This document shows positions 32,608 through 42,368 of a stretch of DNA of 64,000 nt, piece after piece. The notes below the pieces were generated by a model. It saw only the letters and a list, made by a program, of their open reading frames with translations. It searched no databases and was not told the DNA's origin. The DNA lies in NCBI GenBank assembly GCA_003150755.1, contig QAMT01000023.1, positions 124,001 through 188,000 of the forward strand, given 5' to 3'. The stretch's first letter is position 1, and each line of letters opens with the position of its first letter. Source of the stretch: Phascolarctobacterium sp. GTDB taxonomy: Bacteria; Bacillota; Negativicutes; Acidaminococcales; Acidaminococcaceae. The position numbers and the translations under genes are program-made.

Positions 32608-33699
32608 TTATGCGTTCTTCTGACGCAGCAGATACATGCCTACAATCAAACAAATAATGTTCGGCAATGCGCAGGCCAAAAACGGATTCATCGCCCCGCC
32701 TTTGCCAAGGCCGGTTGTAAACGTCATAATCGCATAGTAAATAAAGATAACAATAATACTCAGGCCCAGGCCGATAGACGAGCTTGTACGCTGCTTCTGC
32801 GTGCCGAGCGGCGCGCCTATCATCGCAAAGAAGAAGCTTGCCATCGGAATAAAGATGCGCATGTAAATTTCGCACCAGTGGCGCGAAGTCGGCTGGCCCT
32901 GCATTTCCAGCATGTGGATGTATTCGCGCAGTTCGCGGATAGTCATTTCCTCAGGTTCTTTCTGTTCCCAGGAAATCTGCTCCGGCGCAATGTCCAGCGG
33001 AATTATCTGCTCATCAAATTTAGCCGTGCTTTGCAGGCCTTCTTCGTCATGTACAGAATAAACCGTGCCGTCAACCAAACGCCAGGAACCGTTTTCCCAA
33101 CGGCCTTCCTTGGCTGTCTGAATACGCGCCAGCTTATGGTTATCAAATTCCTCGATGGTAATATCCATCATCCTGCCGGATTCTTCTTCAAAGCGACGGG
33201 CGTAAGTCAGACGCTGGGTATCGCCGCTCATCGTTTTGATGATGACGTTATCCTGCGTTTTCGGCTTGGTGTTTTTCTTAATCTGGTATTCCAGCACACG
33301 GGTGTACTGCACCTTGGAGGCCGGTACTACTTTTTCTGCCCATACGACAGAAAACATGCTGACGATAAAAGCTACAATCAGCACCGGCGCAACAATACGG
33401 TAATAGCTGATGCCGCCGGATTTCATTGCAATAATTTCGCTGCTGCCGGACAGTTTGCCGAATGCCATTAAGGACGCAAGCAGCATCGACATCGGGAAGG
33501 TATAGTTGATAACCTCCGGCAGGCTGTAGAAAAACAGCCATGCCACGCTGTCCCAGCTGGCACCGTATTTGGTCATGTACTGAGTAATGCGGTACAGCAT
33601 GGAACTGGCGATAAAAATACTTGAGAAGGAGGCTATACCGAAGATAAACGGATACAGTAATTCACTTAACACATAACGGTCCAATAAACGTAAACGCAA
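32608..33699 (-). CDS. lptF: LptF/LptG-family LPS export permease
   Basis: Inner-membrane protein of 363 residues: three N-terminal spans, a periplasmic beta-jellyroll domain (about 125-265), three C-terminal spans. LLDRYVLSELLYPFIFG and YTFPMSMLLASLMAFGKLSGSSEIIAMKSGG are YjgP/YjgQ family signatures. It works with LptB (next upstream) to extract LPS to LptC. Only one permease gene is present here; E. coli uses two (LptF and LptG), so it may act as a homodimer or its partner lies elsewhere. The symbol marks the family only. Confidence 0.88.
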   Translation of the reverse strand: MRLRLLDRYVLSELLYPFIFGIASFSSIFIASSMLYRITQYMTKYGASWDSVAWLFFYSLPEVINYTFPMSMLLASLMAFGKLSGSSEIIAMKSGGISYYRIVAPVLIVAFIVSMFSVVWAEKVVPASKVQYTRVLEYQIKKNTKPKTQDNVIIKTMSGDTQRLTYARRFEEESGRMMDITIEEFDNHKLARIQTAKEGRWENGSWRLVDGTVYSVHDEEGLQSTAKFDEQIIPLDIAPEQISWEQKEPEEMTIRELREYIHMLEMQGQPTSRHWCEIYMRIFIPMASFFFAMIGAPLGTQKQRTSSSIGLGLSIIVIFIYYAIMTFTTGLGKGGAMNPFLACALPNIICLIVGMYLLRQKNA

Positions 33700-33711
33700 T
33701 CTTCATCCCCC

Positions 33712-34431
33712 CTACATGCTGAAATTTTCGCCCAGGTAGTATTTGCGCGCTACCGGGTCGTTGGCGATGGTTTCGCTGTCGCCGTGCAGCAGTATTTCGC
33801 CGTTGGCAAGGATATATGCCTTATCGACGATGCTCAAGGTTTCGCGCACATTGTGGTCGGTAATCAAAATACCGATGCCGCGCTGCGCAAGATGGGCAAT
33901 CATGTTCTGAATATCGTTTACTGCAATCGGGTCAATGCCGGCAAACGGTTCGTCCAAAAGGATGAAAGCCGGGTCGGTTGCCAGTGCGCGGGCAATTTCC
34001 ACGCGGCGGCGTTCACCGCCTGAAAGTTCCGTGCCTTTGTTTTTACGGATATGCGCAATGTGGAATTCTTCTACCAGCGCATTCATTTTTTCGTAGCGTT
34101 CCTTTTCAGGCACGTTGTTGGCTTCCAAAATGGCAAGAATGTTTTCTTCCACCGTCATTTTGCGGAAGATGGACGCTTCCTGCGGCAGATAGCCGATACC
34201 AGCACGCGCGCGCATATACATCGGCAGCCCGCTGATGTCGTTGCCGTCCAGCGTAACCGTGCCGCTATCGGGCTTAATAATGCCGACAATCATGTAAAAC
34301 GTCGTAGTTTTACCTGCGCCGTTAGGGCCCAAAAGCCCGACAATGCTGCCCTGCTCTACACGGATGCTGACATTGTTGACAACACGCCTGTCGGAATATT
34401 CTTTTACAAGATTAGCTGTTTCAATTACCAC
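33712..34431 (-). CDS. lptB: LPS export ABC transporter ATPase LptB
   Basis: Cytoplasmic ATPase of 239 residues. Walker A GLLGPNGAGKTTTFYM, LptB-typical GYLPQEASIFRKMTVEENI, signature LSGGERRRVEIARAL, Walker B FILLDEPFAGIDPIAV, switch ITDHNVRETL. It drives LPS extraction with the LptF/G-type permease encoded next. Its start codon overlaps the lptA stop. Confidence 0.95.
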   Translation of the reverse strand: MVIETANLVKEYSDRRVVNNVSIRVEQGSIVGLLGPNGAGKTTTFYMIVGIIKPDSGTVTLDGNDISGLPMYMRARAGIGYLPQEASIFRKMTVEENILAILEANNVPEKERYEKMNALVEEFHIAHIRKNKGTELSGGERRRVEIARALATDPAFILLDEPFAGIDPIAVNDIQNMIAHLAQRGIGILITDHNVRETLSIVDKAYILANGEILLHGDSETIANDPVARKYYLGENFSM

Positions 34432-35252
34432 TATGCTGCCTCCACCTGTTCAGTGCTTTCTGCCCTAGCCGTAGTTTCAGTATTTTCTGCGTCAGCTGTA
34501 TTTTCAGCCGGCGCCGGTTCTTCCTTTGGGACATAAACTATTTTAATATTGCCAAACGCTTCGGCGCGCTGGCCTTTAGCGGCATTGCCTGCGTTATTCA
34601 TAATCAGCCTATTGCCGGATACGGTGTTGCCGTCCTGCGTTGCAGTTGCATTGCCGATAAGCTCAACAGTGCCGTCGTTATTGGTGTCGTAAATCGCCTT
34701 ATCGGCCGATGCCGTTAAATTGCGCGGCGGGCTTACAATATCGACATTACCGGTTGCTTCTGCCATGCCGGTTTTGCCGTTATAAGTAATCTGCGCTGCA
34801 GTTAAAACGCTGCCGTCGGTAGAACTGAGCTGGCCCCAGGAGCCAATTGTTTCTGCATATTCAGCATCGCTGTGATAGTCAATCTGGTCGGCCGTCAGTG
34901 TTTTATCTTCTTTGGTAACGCTGGCCTGGCCGACTGCGGAAACATAATCTTCGTTGTGCATTACAAAGGTAGCGCAGGTAATATGCGCATCGTCCTTATC
35001 GGCAACAACGCCGCCGGTCAGTTTGCCGCTCATGGTTTTGCTGTTAAATTCTGCTGCAGCAGCAGTTGCCTTGCCGCCGTCATGCAAAATTACCACATTG
35101 CCTTTAGCAGTACCGTCGCCGCTGGTCATGTCATATTCAATTTCATCAGCTTTTACGTTAAAGCCGCCTTCGGCAGCATAAGCCGGTACATGCACCTGTG
35201 CGCCAATCAGCATTAAAGCTGCCGCCAGAGCCACAGCTGTTTTTATTTTCAT
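34431..35252 (-). CDS. lptA: LptA/OstA-family periplasmic LPS bridge protein
   Basis: Secreted protein of 273 residues. Signal peptide 1-26 (ends VPAYA-A). OstA-type beta-jellyroll repeats: NVKADEIEYDMTSGDGTAKG, then SADKAIYDTNNDGTVELIGN. The C-terminal 35 residues after YVPKEEP are rich in Ala, Glu and Thr. The protein is longer than E. coli LptA (185 residues) and may combine more jellyroll repeats. It should bridge LptC to the outer-membrane translocon. Confidence 0.88.
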   Translation of the reverse strand: MKIKTAVALAAALMLIGAQVHVPAYAAEGGFNVKADEIEYDMTSGDGTAKGNVVILHDGGKATAAAAEFNSKTMSGKLTGGVVADKDDAHITCATFVMHNEDYVSAVGQASVTKEDKTLTADQIDYHSDAEYAETIGSWGQLSSTDGSVLTAAQITYNGKTGMAEATGNVDIVSPPRNLTASADKAIYDTNNDGTVELIGNATATQDGNTVSGNRLIMNNAGNAAKGQRAEAFGNIKIVYVPKEEPAPAENTADAENTETTARAESTEQVEAA

Positions 35253-35254
35253 AA

Positions 35255-35800
35255 TTACAGTTCCCCTTTCTGTACTTCGGCATGGCCGCTTAATTTAAAA
35301 TGGTCAAATTTGCTGCTGGTTATAATTTTATCTGCCAGCGCCGTATGCTCATCTTTTACTACCTTTACCTTGCCGGAGGCCGTAATAACGTCGTCTTTCT
35401 GGTTCCAGGCAACCTCCTCGGCAGTTATCTCACCGCCGGTGGATAATGTAGCTTTTACGCCGCGGTCCAGCGCAAAATTTTTATCGTCGTTATTGATTCT
35501 GCCGCCGCCGGCTACAACGTCAATCACCGAGCCGTCCTCGCGGTAAATTTTGCCTTTAACGCCTTTCATAACTGCTTCGCCCTTACCGGAGATGCTTTCC
35601 AGCTCATCGACAGAAAACTCCCACAGCTTTCTGCCGTCCTGTTCGCGGCTGACAGTTGTATTTTTAACAACTGCGTTAACGACATTTGACGCAATATTAT
35701 CAGGATCTTTCGGCGCTTCGCCGCCAAACATCAGCCAGGCGATTATAACAGCCGCCACAGCGATACCGCCGGCAATAAGTAATAAACCTTTATTTTTCAC
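35255..35800 (-). CDS. lptC: LPS export protein LptC
   Basis: Bitopic protein of 181 residues: short cytoplasmic end, one span (about 6-25), then a periplasmic jellyroll of LptC type (GRKLWEFSVDELESISGKGE, then ITAEEVAWNQKDDVITASGKVK). Takes LPS from the permease and passes it to LptA, encoded two bases downstream. Overlaps the upstream lpxL gene by 11 bases. Confidence 0.88.
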   Translation of the reverse strand: MKNKGLLLIAGGIAVAAVIIAWLMFGGEAPKDPDNIASNVVNAVVKNTTVSREQDGRKLWEFSVDELESISGKGEAVMKGVKGKIYREDGSVIDVVAGGGRINNDDKNFALDRGVKATLSTGGEITAEEVAWNQKDDVITASGKVKVVKDEHTALADKIITSSKFDHFKLSGHAEVQKGEL

Positions 35801-36695
35801 CCTGCTTTAGCTCCTTTTTCTCCGGCGGCGTATAAGGGGTATTCCAGCGGTGCTGGAACCACAGCCAGTTATCCGGGTATTCTTTGATAACTTCTTCAAC
35901 AATCTGCGTCATTTTTAAAGTTACCTTATAATCATCGGCTTTGCGGTCGCCGGTATTTTCGTAGTAAATGGGGTCTTTTACAATGGCTTGGTGTCCGTAG
36001 TTGCCTTCCTTGCGCACAATGAATATCGGCACAATAGGCGCATCAAACTTACGCGAAAAATACGCCGGGCCTGTCGGTGTCGATGCCATCTTGCCGAGGA
36101 ACGGCACAAATATACCGTCATAGCCGCCGTCCTGGTCGGCAATAAGCCCCAACATGCGTTTTTTCTTCATTGCACGCGCACAACCCAAAATTTCGCTGGT
36201 CCCGCGCGAGAAAATTTCCTGACCCACGCCGGTACGCAGCTCGTTCATAAAATCGCTGTAAATATGGTTCGGCTGCGGTTTTTCAACAGCGCTCAGCGGA
36301 AATCCGTTCAGCGCCAGCGCCGCGCCCAGCCATTCCCAGTTGTCCATGTGGCAGGCCAGCATGACAACGCCCTTGCCTTCGCCAAGTGCTTCCCAAAGCA
36401 CTTCCGGGCGGTCAAAACTTACCAGCCCGCGGATATTATCTTTATTTAAAGCCGGCATGTACATAATTTCCATAAAGGTTGCGCCAAGTTTGACAAACAG
36501 GCTGTGAATGGTTTTCTTTGCTTCTTCGTCCGTATAGCCAAGGCGTTCTTTAATAGTTTCTTCTGCCCTGATGCGCTGCTTTTTGGCAATTATGTAGTAC
36601 AGCCTGCCCAGCCCCAAACCGATTTTAACAACCAGCTTGTAAGGCAGGTGGCTGATTACCCAGCTCATACTTTTTAACAAATAATAAAGCCACAT
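35790..36695 (-). CDS. lpxL: Lipid A late acyltransferase (LpxL/HtrB family)
   Basis: Inner-membrane acyltransferase of 301 residues with an N-terminal anchor. The catalytic H-X4-E is in LACHMDNWEW; ADQDGGYDGIFVPFLGK and WLWFQHRWNTP are also family features. It adds a secondary acyl chain to Kdo-lipid A or its precursor. A second member lies at 48479-49369, so lipid A is probably hexa-acylated or the two differ in position. Start overlaps the kdsC stop. Confidence 0.92.
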   Translation of the reverse strand: MWLYYLLKSMSWVISHLPYKLVVKIGLGLGRLYYIIAKKQRIRAEETIKERLGYTDEEAKKTIHSLFVKLGATFMEIMYMPALNKDNIRGLVSFDRPEVLWEALGEGKGVVMLACHMDNWEWLGAALALNGFPLSAVEKPQPNHIYSDFMNELRTGVGQEIFSRGTSEILGCARAMKKKRMLGLIADQDGGYDGIFVPFLGKMASTPTGPAYFSRKFDAPIVPIFIVRKEGNYGHQAIVKDPIYYENTGDRKADDYKVTLKMTQIVEEVIKEYPDNWLWFQHRWNTPYTPPEKKELKQGEK

Positions 36696-37240
36696 TATTG
36701 TGAATCTCCCTGTCCCTGCTTAATATAAACATCTACAATATCATTCCATTTACCATGCGCCTTCAAAATCAGCTCTGCCACTTCGCGCACAGCGCCGCGC
36801 CCGCCGCCATTACGGCTGATAAAACTGCTTGCTGCAAGCACTTCCGGCGCAGCATCAGCCGGGGCGCAGGCAAGACCGGCAAAAGTCAGTGCAGGCAGGT
36901 CATTCAGGTCATCGCCCATATAGGCAATCTCCTCACGCATAAGCCCGCCTTTTTCTGCCAGCTCTGCCAGTATTTTTCTTTTATCTTTTATACCTTCGTA
37001 AAGTTCTGTAATGCCAAGTTCTTCTGCACGGCGGTGAATAACCGCGCTTTTGCGCCCGGTAATAATTGCCACGCGCACACCGCTGCGCAGCAGGCAGCTT
37101 AAACCCAAACCGTCGCGCGCGTTAAAGGCTTTAAAAAGTTCTCCTTCAGCGCCGATATTCAGGCTGCCGTCCGTCAGCACGCCATCTACATCCAAAGCCA
37201 GCAGCTTTACTTTAGCGGCATTTTTTATATCACTCATCAT
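36695..37240 (-). CDS. kdsC: Kdo 8-phosphate phosphatase KdsC (HAD family)
   Basis: HAD phosphatase of 181 residues. LLALDVDGVLTDGSL holds the nucleophile and acid Asp pair, IITGRKS the motif II Thr, and YMGDDLNDLPAL the motif III/IV acidic residues. Removes phosphate from Kdo-8-phosphate. Between kdsD and lpxL with one-base overlaps on both sides. Confidence 0.95.
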   Translation of the reverse strand: MMSDIKNAAKVKLLALDVDGVLTDGSLNIGAEGELFKAFNARDGLGLSCLLRSGVRVAIITGRKSAVIHRRAEELGITELYEGIKDKRKILAELAEKGGLMREEIAYMGDDLNDLPALTFAGLACAPADAAPEVLAASSFISRNGGGRGAVREVAELILKAHGKWNDIVDVYIKQGQGDSQ

Positions 37241-38217
37241 TATACCACGCCCTGACGTACAAGGTCAGTCATATGCAAAAGACCGATAACATGGTTTTCC
37301 GCATCGACAACCGGCAGTACAGTAATCGGTTTCGGATGGTTGCTTTCCATGATGTGCAGCGCCTGGGCTGCCAGTTTTTCCTTAGTAATGGTTTTGGGGC
37401 TGGCTGTCATCAGTTCCGTAACCGGGCGTTTTAAAAAGTCCACGCCTTTGCTCAGGCCGCGGCGGATATCGCCGTCCGTCAGCACGCCCAGCATTTTGTT
37501 ATTATCATCGACAACGGAAACTGCGCCCAAGCCTTTATCCGTAATGACAAAGAGTGCTTCCTGTACACTGATATTTGCTTTAACAAGCGGGTTTTCGTCG
37601 CCGCTGTGCATGATGTCTGCAACTGTAAGCAGCAATTTGCGGCCCAGCGAGCCGCCCGGATGGAATACTGCAAACTGGCTGGCGGTAAATTTGTGTTCGG
37701 ACAAAAGCGCCAGCGCCAGCGCATCACCGTAAGCAAGCGCCGCCGTAGTGCTGGAAGTCGGTGCAAGTCCCAGTGGGCAGGCTTCCCTGCTGACGCCGAC
37801 ATTAAGAACTATATCCGAATTTTTTGCCAGCGTGGAGTTTGGATTGCCGACCATGGCAATCAACTTGGCGCCAATCCTGCGCAGCGAAGGCAGAATATGC
37901 AGTACCTCAGCCGTTTCGCCGCTGTTGGACAGCGCAATAACAACATCGCCTTCAGTTACCATGCCCAAATCACCGTGAATGCCTTCGGCCGGATGCAGGT
38001 AAAAAGACGGTGTGCCGGTGCTGGCAAGCGTAGCCGCCATTTTGCGGCCGATAATACCGGATTTGCCCATGCCGGTAATAACCGTGCGGCCGGGGCAAGC
38101 CATAATCATCTCCACCGCAGCTTTAAAATGCTCATCTATGCGTTCAACCTGTTCCAATACAGCTTCTGCTTCCAGACGCAATACCTGCCGCGCCTGTTCC
38201 AGCATTTTATCTTCCAT
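37240..38217 (-). CDS. kdsD: Arabinose-5-phosphate isomerase KdsD
   Basis: Enzyme of 325 residues: an SIS domain (about 30-190; VITGMGKSGIIGRKMAATL and ALSNSGETAEVLHIL) followed by two CBS domains (about 205-320). Converts ribulose-5-phosphate to arabinose-5-phosphate, the first step of Kdo synthesis. Position next to kdsA and kdsC supports this over the homologous GutQ. Confidence 0.95.
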   Translation of the reverse strand: MEDKMLEQARQVLRLEAEAVLEQVERIDEHFKAAVEMIMACPGRTVITGMGKSGIIGRKMAATLASTGTPSFYLHPAEGIHGDLGMVTEGDVVIALSNSGETAEVLHILPSLRRIGAKLIAMVGNPNSTLAKNSDIVLNVGVSREACPLGLAPTSSTTAALAYGDALALALLSEHKFTASQFAVFHPGGSLGRKLLLTVADIMHSGDENPLVKANISVQEALFVITDKGLGAVSVVDDNNKMLGVLTDGDIRRGLSKGVDFLKRPVTELMTASPKTITKEKLAAQALHIMESNHPKPITVLPVVDAENHVIGLLHMTDLVRQGVV

Positions 38218-38247
38218 CAGGAAATCACTCCTTTAATGTAAGCGGCA

Positions 38248-39066
38248 TTAACCGCGAACAATTTTGTCTATTGCCAAAACGTCTTTTAAAAGTGCTTCAA
38301 GATTATCAAGTTTAACCATGTTCGGCCCGTCAGAAAGCGCCTCTGCCGGATTATCATGTACTTCAAGGAACAAAGCGTCGATGCCTACCGCAGCAGCAGC
38401 CCTTGCCATGTGCGGCACATACTGGCTCTGGCCGCCGGAAGACGTTCCCTGGCCGCCCGGAATCTGTACGCTGTGCGTAGCGTCCATAACAACCGGATAG
38501 CCAAGCTCGCGCATAATCGCCAAACCGCGCATATCCGTTACCAAAGTATTATAGCCAAAGCTTACGCCGCGCTCTGTCAGCATAATGTTATGGTTGCCGG
38601 ATTCTTCAATTTTTTTGATAACATTTTTCATATCCCACGGTGCAAGGAACTGACCTTTTTTTACGTTAACGGTTCTGCCGGATTTGCCTGCCTGGTAAAC
38701 CAGGTCAGTCTGGCGGCACAAAAACGCCGGAATCTGCAAAATATCCGCAACTTCAGCCACAGGCTCAACCTGATAGGTTTCGTGAATATCAGTTACAATA
38801 GGCACGCCCAAATCTTTTTTTATCTGCGCTAAAATAGCAAGGCCTTCTTTTAAGCCCGGCCCGCGGAAAGAATTATAAGAAGAACGGTTGGCCTTATCAA
38901 AGGATGCCTTAAAAACATAAGGCATGCCCAGCTTATCGGCAATGGCTTTGGCACGTTGGCCAATCATCAGACTGCGTTCGTAGCCTTCTATAACACAGGG
39001 GCCTGCCAAAAGCAGCATCGGATTGCCCTGCCCTACTTTATAATTACCAACAGTTACTATATTCAT
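38248..39066 (-). CDS. kdsA: Kdo 8-phosphate synthase KdsA
   Basis: TIM-barrel aldolase of 272 residues that condenses PEP with arabinose-5-phosphate. LLAGPCVIEGYERS, FKASFDKANRSS, TDIHETYQ and DATHSVQIPGG are strong signatures. LAGPCVIE carries the Cys used as a metal ligand in metal-dependent forms. ATG 39066 follows AAGGAGG at five bases; a longer frame to 39087 begins before it. Confidence 0.95.
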   Translation of the reverse strand: MNIVTVGNYKVGQGNPMLLLAGPCVIEGYERSLMIGQRAKAIADKLGMPYVFKASFDKANRSSYNSFRGPGLKEGLAILAQIKKDLGVPIVTDIHETYQVEPVAEVADILQIPAFLCRQTDLVYQAGKSGRTVNVKKGQFLAPWDMKNVIKKIEESGNHNIMLTERGVSFGYNTLVTDMRGLAIMRELGYPVVMDATHSVQIPGGQGTSSGGQSQYVPHMARAAAAVGIDALFLEVHDNPAEALSDGPNMVKLDNLEALLKDVLAIDKIVRG

Positions 39067-39099
39067 GTCTGCCTCCTTTATCGTCAAATAATATATCTG

Positions 39100-39834
39100 T
39101 TATTGTTTTTTAGCGGCGAAAAGTTTATTGATGGCTTCCAGGTCTTCCGGCGTATCAATGCCGATACCCTGAAAATCACTTTCCAAAACTTTAATTTTAT
39201 AGCCATTCTGCAAAGCGCGCAGCTGTTCAAGCCCTTCTACCTGTTCCAGCATGGTCGGCTCCAAAGCGGCATATTGCAGCAAAAAGTCACGGCGGTATGC
39301 GTAAACACCCACGTGCTTATACACTCTTGCGCCCTCTACCTCATTACGTGGATAAGGAATCAGGCTGCGCGAAAAATACAGCGCATAGCCGTTATCGTCG
39401 GTAACAACCTTAACGGCAGCCGGGTCGTTGTATTCGCTCTCCTGCATCGGCACTTTCATCGTAACCATTTTCAGTTCATCATCGCCGTCAAAGGCTTTTG
39501 CCAGACGGTCGATAATATCCGGGTCAATCATCGGCTCGTCGCCTTGTACGTTGATAATTACATCAACATCAGGATACTGCATGGCAACCTCAGCCAGACG
39601 GTCAGTGCCGCTCGGATGGTCAGGCGAAGTCATAACTGCCTTGCCGCCAAAACCTACAACGGTATCATAAACCTTTTCATTATCAGTAGCTACGATTACA
39701 TCATCCGGTTCTTTCGCCTCGCAGGCACGCATATAAGTATGCTGAATCATCGGCTTACCGGCAATCAGCGCCAGCGGCTTGCCCGGCAGGCGTGTAGAAG
39801 CATAACGCGCAGGAATTACACATAAAACCTTCAT
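39100..39834 (-). CDS. kdsB: CMP-Kdo synthetase KdsB
   Basis: Nucleotidyltransferase of 244 residues that activates Kdo with CTP. CVIPARYASTRLPGKPLALI is the N-terminal nucleotide-binding signature; VQGDEPMIDP and HVGVYAYRRDFL follow. Its start overlaps the stop of the waaA-lpxK fusion gene, which encodes the enzyme that uses CMP-Kdo. Confidence 0.95.
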   Translation of the reverse strand: MKVLCVIPARYASTRLPGKPLALIAGKPMIQHTYMRACEAKEPDDVIVATDNEKVYDTVVGFGGKAVMTSPDHPSGTDRLAEVAMQYPDVDVIINVQGDEPMIDPDIIDRLAKAFDGDDELKMVTMKVPMQESEYNDPAAVKVVTDDNGYALYFSRSLIPYPRNEVEGARVYKHVGVYAYRRDFLLQYAALEPTMLEQVEGLEQLRALQNGYKIKVLESDFQGIGIDTPEDLEAINKLFAAKKQ

Positions 39835-42359
39835 TGCTCTTTCGTCTCCTTTTGGATGGCACCGACAATTGCTTTTTCAAACAAGTCCTGCCCTTCCGTA
39901 ATCATAATGTCCATGTTTAATATGTAGAGCGGCAAGTCCCTGTTGAAGTAAATAAATTCCGTCGGAATTTTTACCGCGTCCTTAGCGGTGGTAATCAGCG
40001 CCACAGCTTCTTTGCTGGCAGCGCGCTCGCTGATATACTGCATCTCAATCATGCCATAATCATGATGGTCGGGATAACGGATTGCTTCGAGTATATCAAG
40101 CCCGATACCGGCCAGTGTCTGTTCAAACGAAGACGGATTGCCGATAGCGGAAAATACCATAACTTTTTTGCCTTCAAGCTCGGAAAGCTCCAGCGTGTTT
40201 TCGTGAATACCCTTATACCAATCTGCAATTTCCACAAAATTTTTCGGATGATGGATACTTTCGATAACAGGCGCATGGCCATTGTATTTGGACAATGTTT
40301 TGCGCAGGTTAATACGGCTGAACTGCGAACTCTGGTCCGTTTTGGTAAGCAGGAAAAGCCCTGCCCTATCCAAATGTTTCAGAGGCTCGCGCAGGGTTCC
40401 GCGCGGCAAAAGGCTGCCGTTGCCGAACATATTATAAGTATCTACCAGCACCACATCAAGGTCGCGGTACAAATGCCAGTGCTGATAGCCGTCGTCCATA
40501 ATAATTACTTCTGCATTTAATTTATCTACGGCATACTGACCGGTAACAGCACGGTTTTTACCGATAATAACCGGAATTCCAGGCAAGGTTTTGGCCATCA
40601 GGTATGCTTCGTCGCCTGCCTCATAAGCCGTCATAAAAATCTTCTTGCCGTCGCTTACAACGCCAAGTTCTTTATCCCAGTGTGAGCGGTAGCCGCGGTT
40701 AAGAATAACTACGCGGTAGCCCATGCTTTTTATCATAGCGGCAACTTTCTGCGCAGTAGGCGTTTTGCCTGTACCGCCTACCGTAATGTTGCCGATGGAA
40801 ATTACACAGCAATCCAGCTTTTTCTGCTGGAAGAAACCAACATTATAAAGCCACAGTTTACTGCAAACGCCAAACTCGTACAGGAAGGAGAAAAAGCGCA
40901 GTACAAACAGCAAAATATTGCCAAACAACGAAATCTCTGCCCCATGCACCAGTTGGTATACGTACTGAATAATAAAATCACCGTTGCGCAGGCTGATGCC
41001 GCCGTCATCCTTCAGATTACGGATATTGGTCGGATAGCGTTTCATAACGGTTGCAGGAACAGTCGTAATGCGCAGCAAATCTTCGAGATATTCTATACTG
41101 CGTACCGCAGCGCCGCGGTTTTCTTTGATAACCTGCAATGATGCCGCGCCCATCTTAGCACGTCTTTCATCATTTTGGATTATATCAAGCATTTCTTTGG
41201 TAAGTTCCGGCACACCGTTGACCATTTTGCAGGCGCCAACCTTACTCAAAAGTGAATAGGAATCCTTAAAGTTCTGCATGCTGGGACCAACAATAATCGG
41301 CTTGGCATGTGCGGCAGGCTCAAGCACGTTATGCCCGCCGTGGTTAATCAGAGAACCGCCGACAAACACAACATCTCCGACAGAATAAATCCTGCCCAAT
41401 TCACCGATAGTATCAATAACCAACACCGGATACTGCGGACGGATGCCTTCCATCTTCAAAAGTTTGGAACGAAGTCCCACTTCATAACCAAAATGGCCTA
41501 CCAGACGCACAATCTCATTGGTACGTTCCGGTTTACGCGGAGCAATTACCAAACGCGCATTGGGATAGCTTTCCTTAATGGTTTTAAAAGCCTCCAGCAT
41601 CGCTTTTTCCTCTGTCGGATGCGTAGAACCGGCAACAATAACGGGATAAGCACCTTCAATTCCCAGTTCTTTTTTATACCCGTCCAAATCCTCCTGTGTT
41701 ACTTCAGCATAGGTCTGGTCAAATTTAGTATTACCGGTAATATAAATCTTACTGGTATCTGCGCCCAAGTGGCGGATATAATCAGCATCAATGCTGGACT
41801 GCATGCAGAAACGGCTGACCGTATTCAGCATATCGTCCCAGATACCAAGCAAATAACGGTAGGTCTTAACGGATTTTTCGGAAATACGTCCGTTAACCAT
41901 CATTACCGGAATATTACGCTCGCGCAGCGCACGCAGCAAATTAGGCCACAACTCTGTTTCTACCGGCATAAAAATGCGCGGGCGGATGCGTTTGACAACG
42001 GATTCGGAAACAAACGGCAAATCCAGCGGAAAATAAATGATTGCATCGGCCTCCGGAATAATCTGGTGCGCCATATCATAACCGCCGACTGTAACAGCCG
42101 AAACCAGAATCGGTATATCAGGCATCGCCTTGCGTATTTCCTTAACCAAAGGGCTGGTAGCAACTATTTCACCAACAGAAGCACCATGAATCCAAATACA
42201 TCCCTTTTGGGCCACGCCTTCAATTTCTTCATCGCGGATACCGCCAAGGCTCTGGCGCAGCCTTTTAGTAAAGCCCTTTTCACAGATTGAACGGTAAATA
42301 AAATAGGGCATTACCAAAAAGAAAGCGCCAATCATAAGTAAATTATAAATTATATACAT
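39831..42359 (-). CDS. waaA-lpxK: Fusion of Kdo transferase (WaaA/KdtA) and lipid A 4'-kinase (LpxK)
   Basis: One frame of 842 residues with two enzymes of lipid A maturation. Residues 1 to about 430 are WaaA: N-terminal membrane anchor, WIHGASVGE with catalytic E64, PVETELWPNLLRAL, and the CMP-Kdo site near EPAAHAKPIIVGP. From about 465 the LpxK part has its own anchor (about 480-505), then ISIGNITVGGTGKTPTA with a P-loop at 527-533, NRGYRS, and DDGYQHWHL. The junction region (about 431-465) has no stop or frameshift. LpxK normally acts before WaaA, so the fusion may channel lipid IV-A between them. Confidence 0.93.
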   Translation of the reverse strand: MYIIYNLLMIGAFFLVMPYFIYRSICEKGFTKRLRQSLGGIRDEEIEGVAQKGCIWIHGASVGEIVATSPLVKEIRKAMPDIPILVSAVTVGGYDMAHQIIPEADAIIYFPLDLPFVSESVVKRIRPRIFMPVETELWPNLLRALRERNIPVMMVNGRISEKSVKTYRYLLGIWDDMLNTVSRFCMQSSIDADYIRHLGADTSKIYITGNTKFDQTYAEVTQEDLDGYKKELGIEGAYPVIVAGSTHPTEEKAMLEAFKTIKESYPNARLVIAPRKPERTNEIVRLVGHFGYEVGLRSKLLKMEGIRPQYPVLVIDTIGELGRIYSVGDVVFVGGSLINHGGHNVLEPAAHAKPIIVGPSMQNFKDSYSLLSKVGACKMVNGVPELTKEMLDIIQNDERRAKMGAASLQVIKENRGAAVRSIEYLEDLLRITTVPATVMKRYPTNIRNLKDDGGISLRNGDFIIQYVYQLVHGAEISLFGNILLFVLRFFSFLYEFGVCSKLWLYNVGFFQQKKLDCCVISIGNITVGGTGKTPTAQKVAAMIKSMGYRVVILNRGYRSHWDKELGVVSDGKKIFMTAYEAGDEAYLMAKTLPGIPVIIGKNRAVTGQYAVDKLNAEVIIMDDGYQHWHLYRDLDVVLVDTYNMFGNGSLLPRGTLREPLKHLDRAGLFLLTKTDQSSQFSRINLRKTLSKYNGHAPVIESIHHPKNFVEIADWYKGIHENTLELSELEGKKVMVFSAIGNPSSFEQTLAGIGLDILEAIRYPDHHDYGMIEMQYISERAASKEAVALITTAKDAVKIPTEFIYFNRDLPLYILNMDIMITEGQDLFEKAIVGAIQKETKEQ

Positions 42360-42368
42360 CGGCTAACC

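Noticed and set aside
41307..42290. 327-codon open frame on the plus strand within the WaaA part
   Set aside because: Antisense to a conserved enzyme, no ribosome binding site, and composition typical of a shadow frame.
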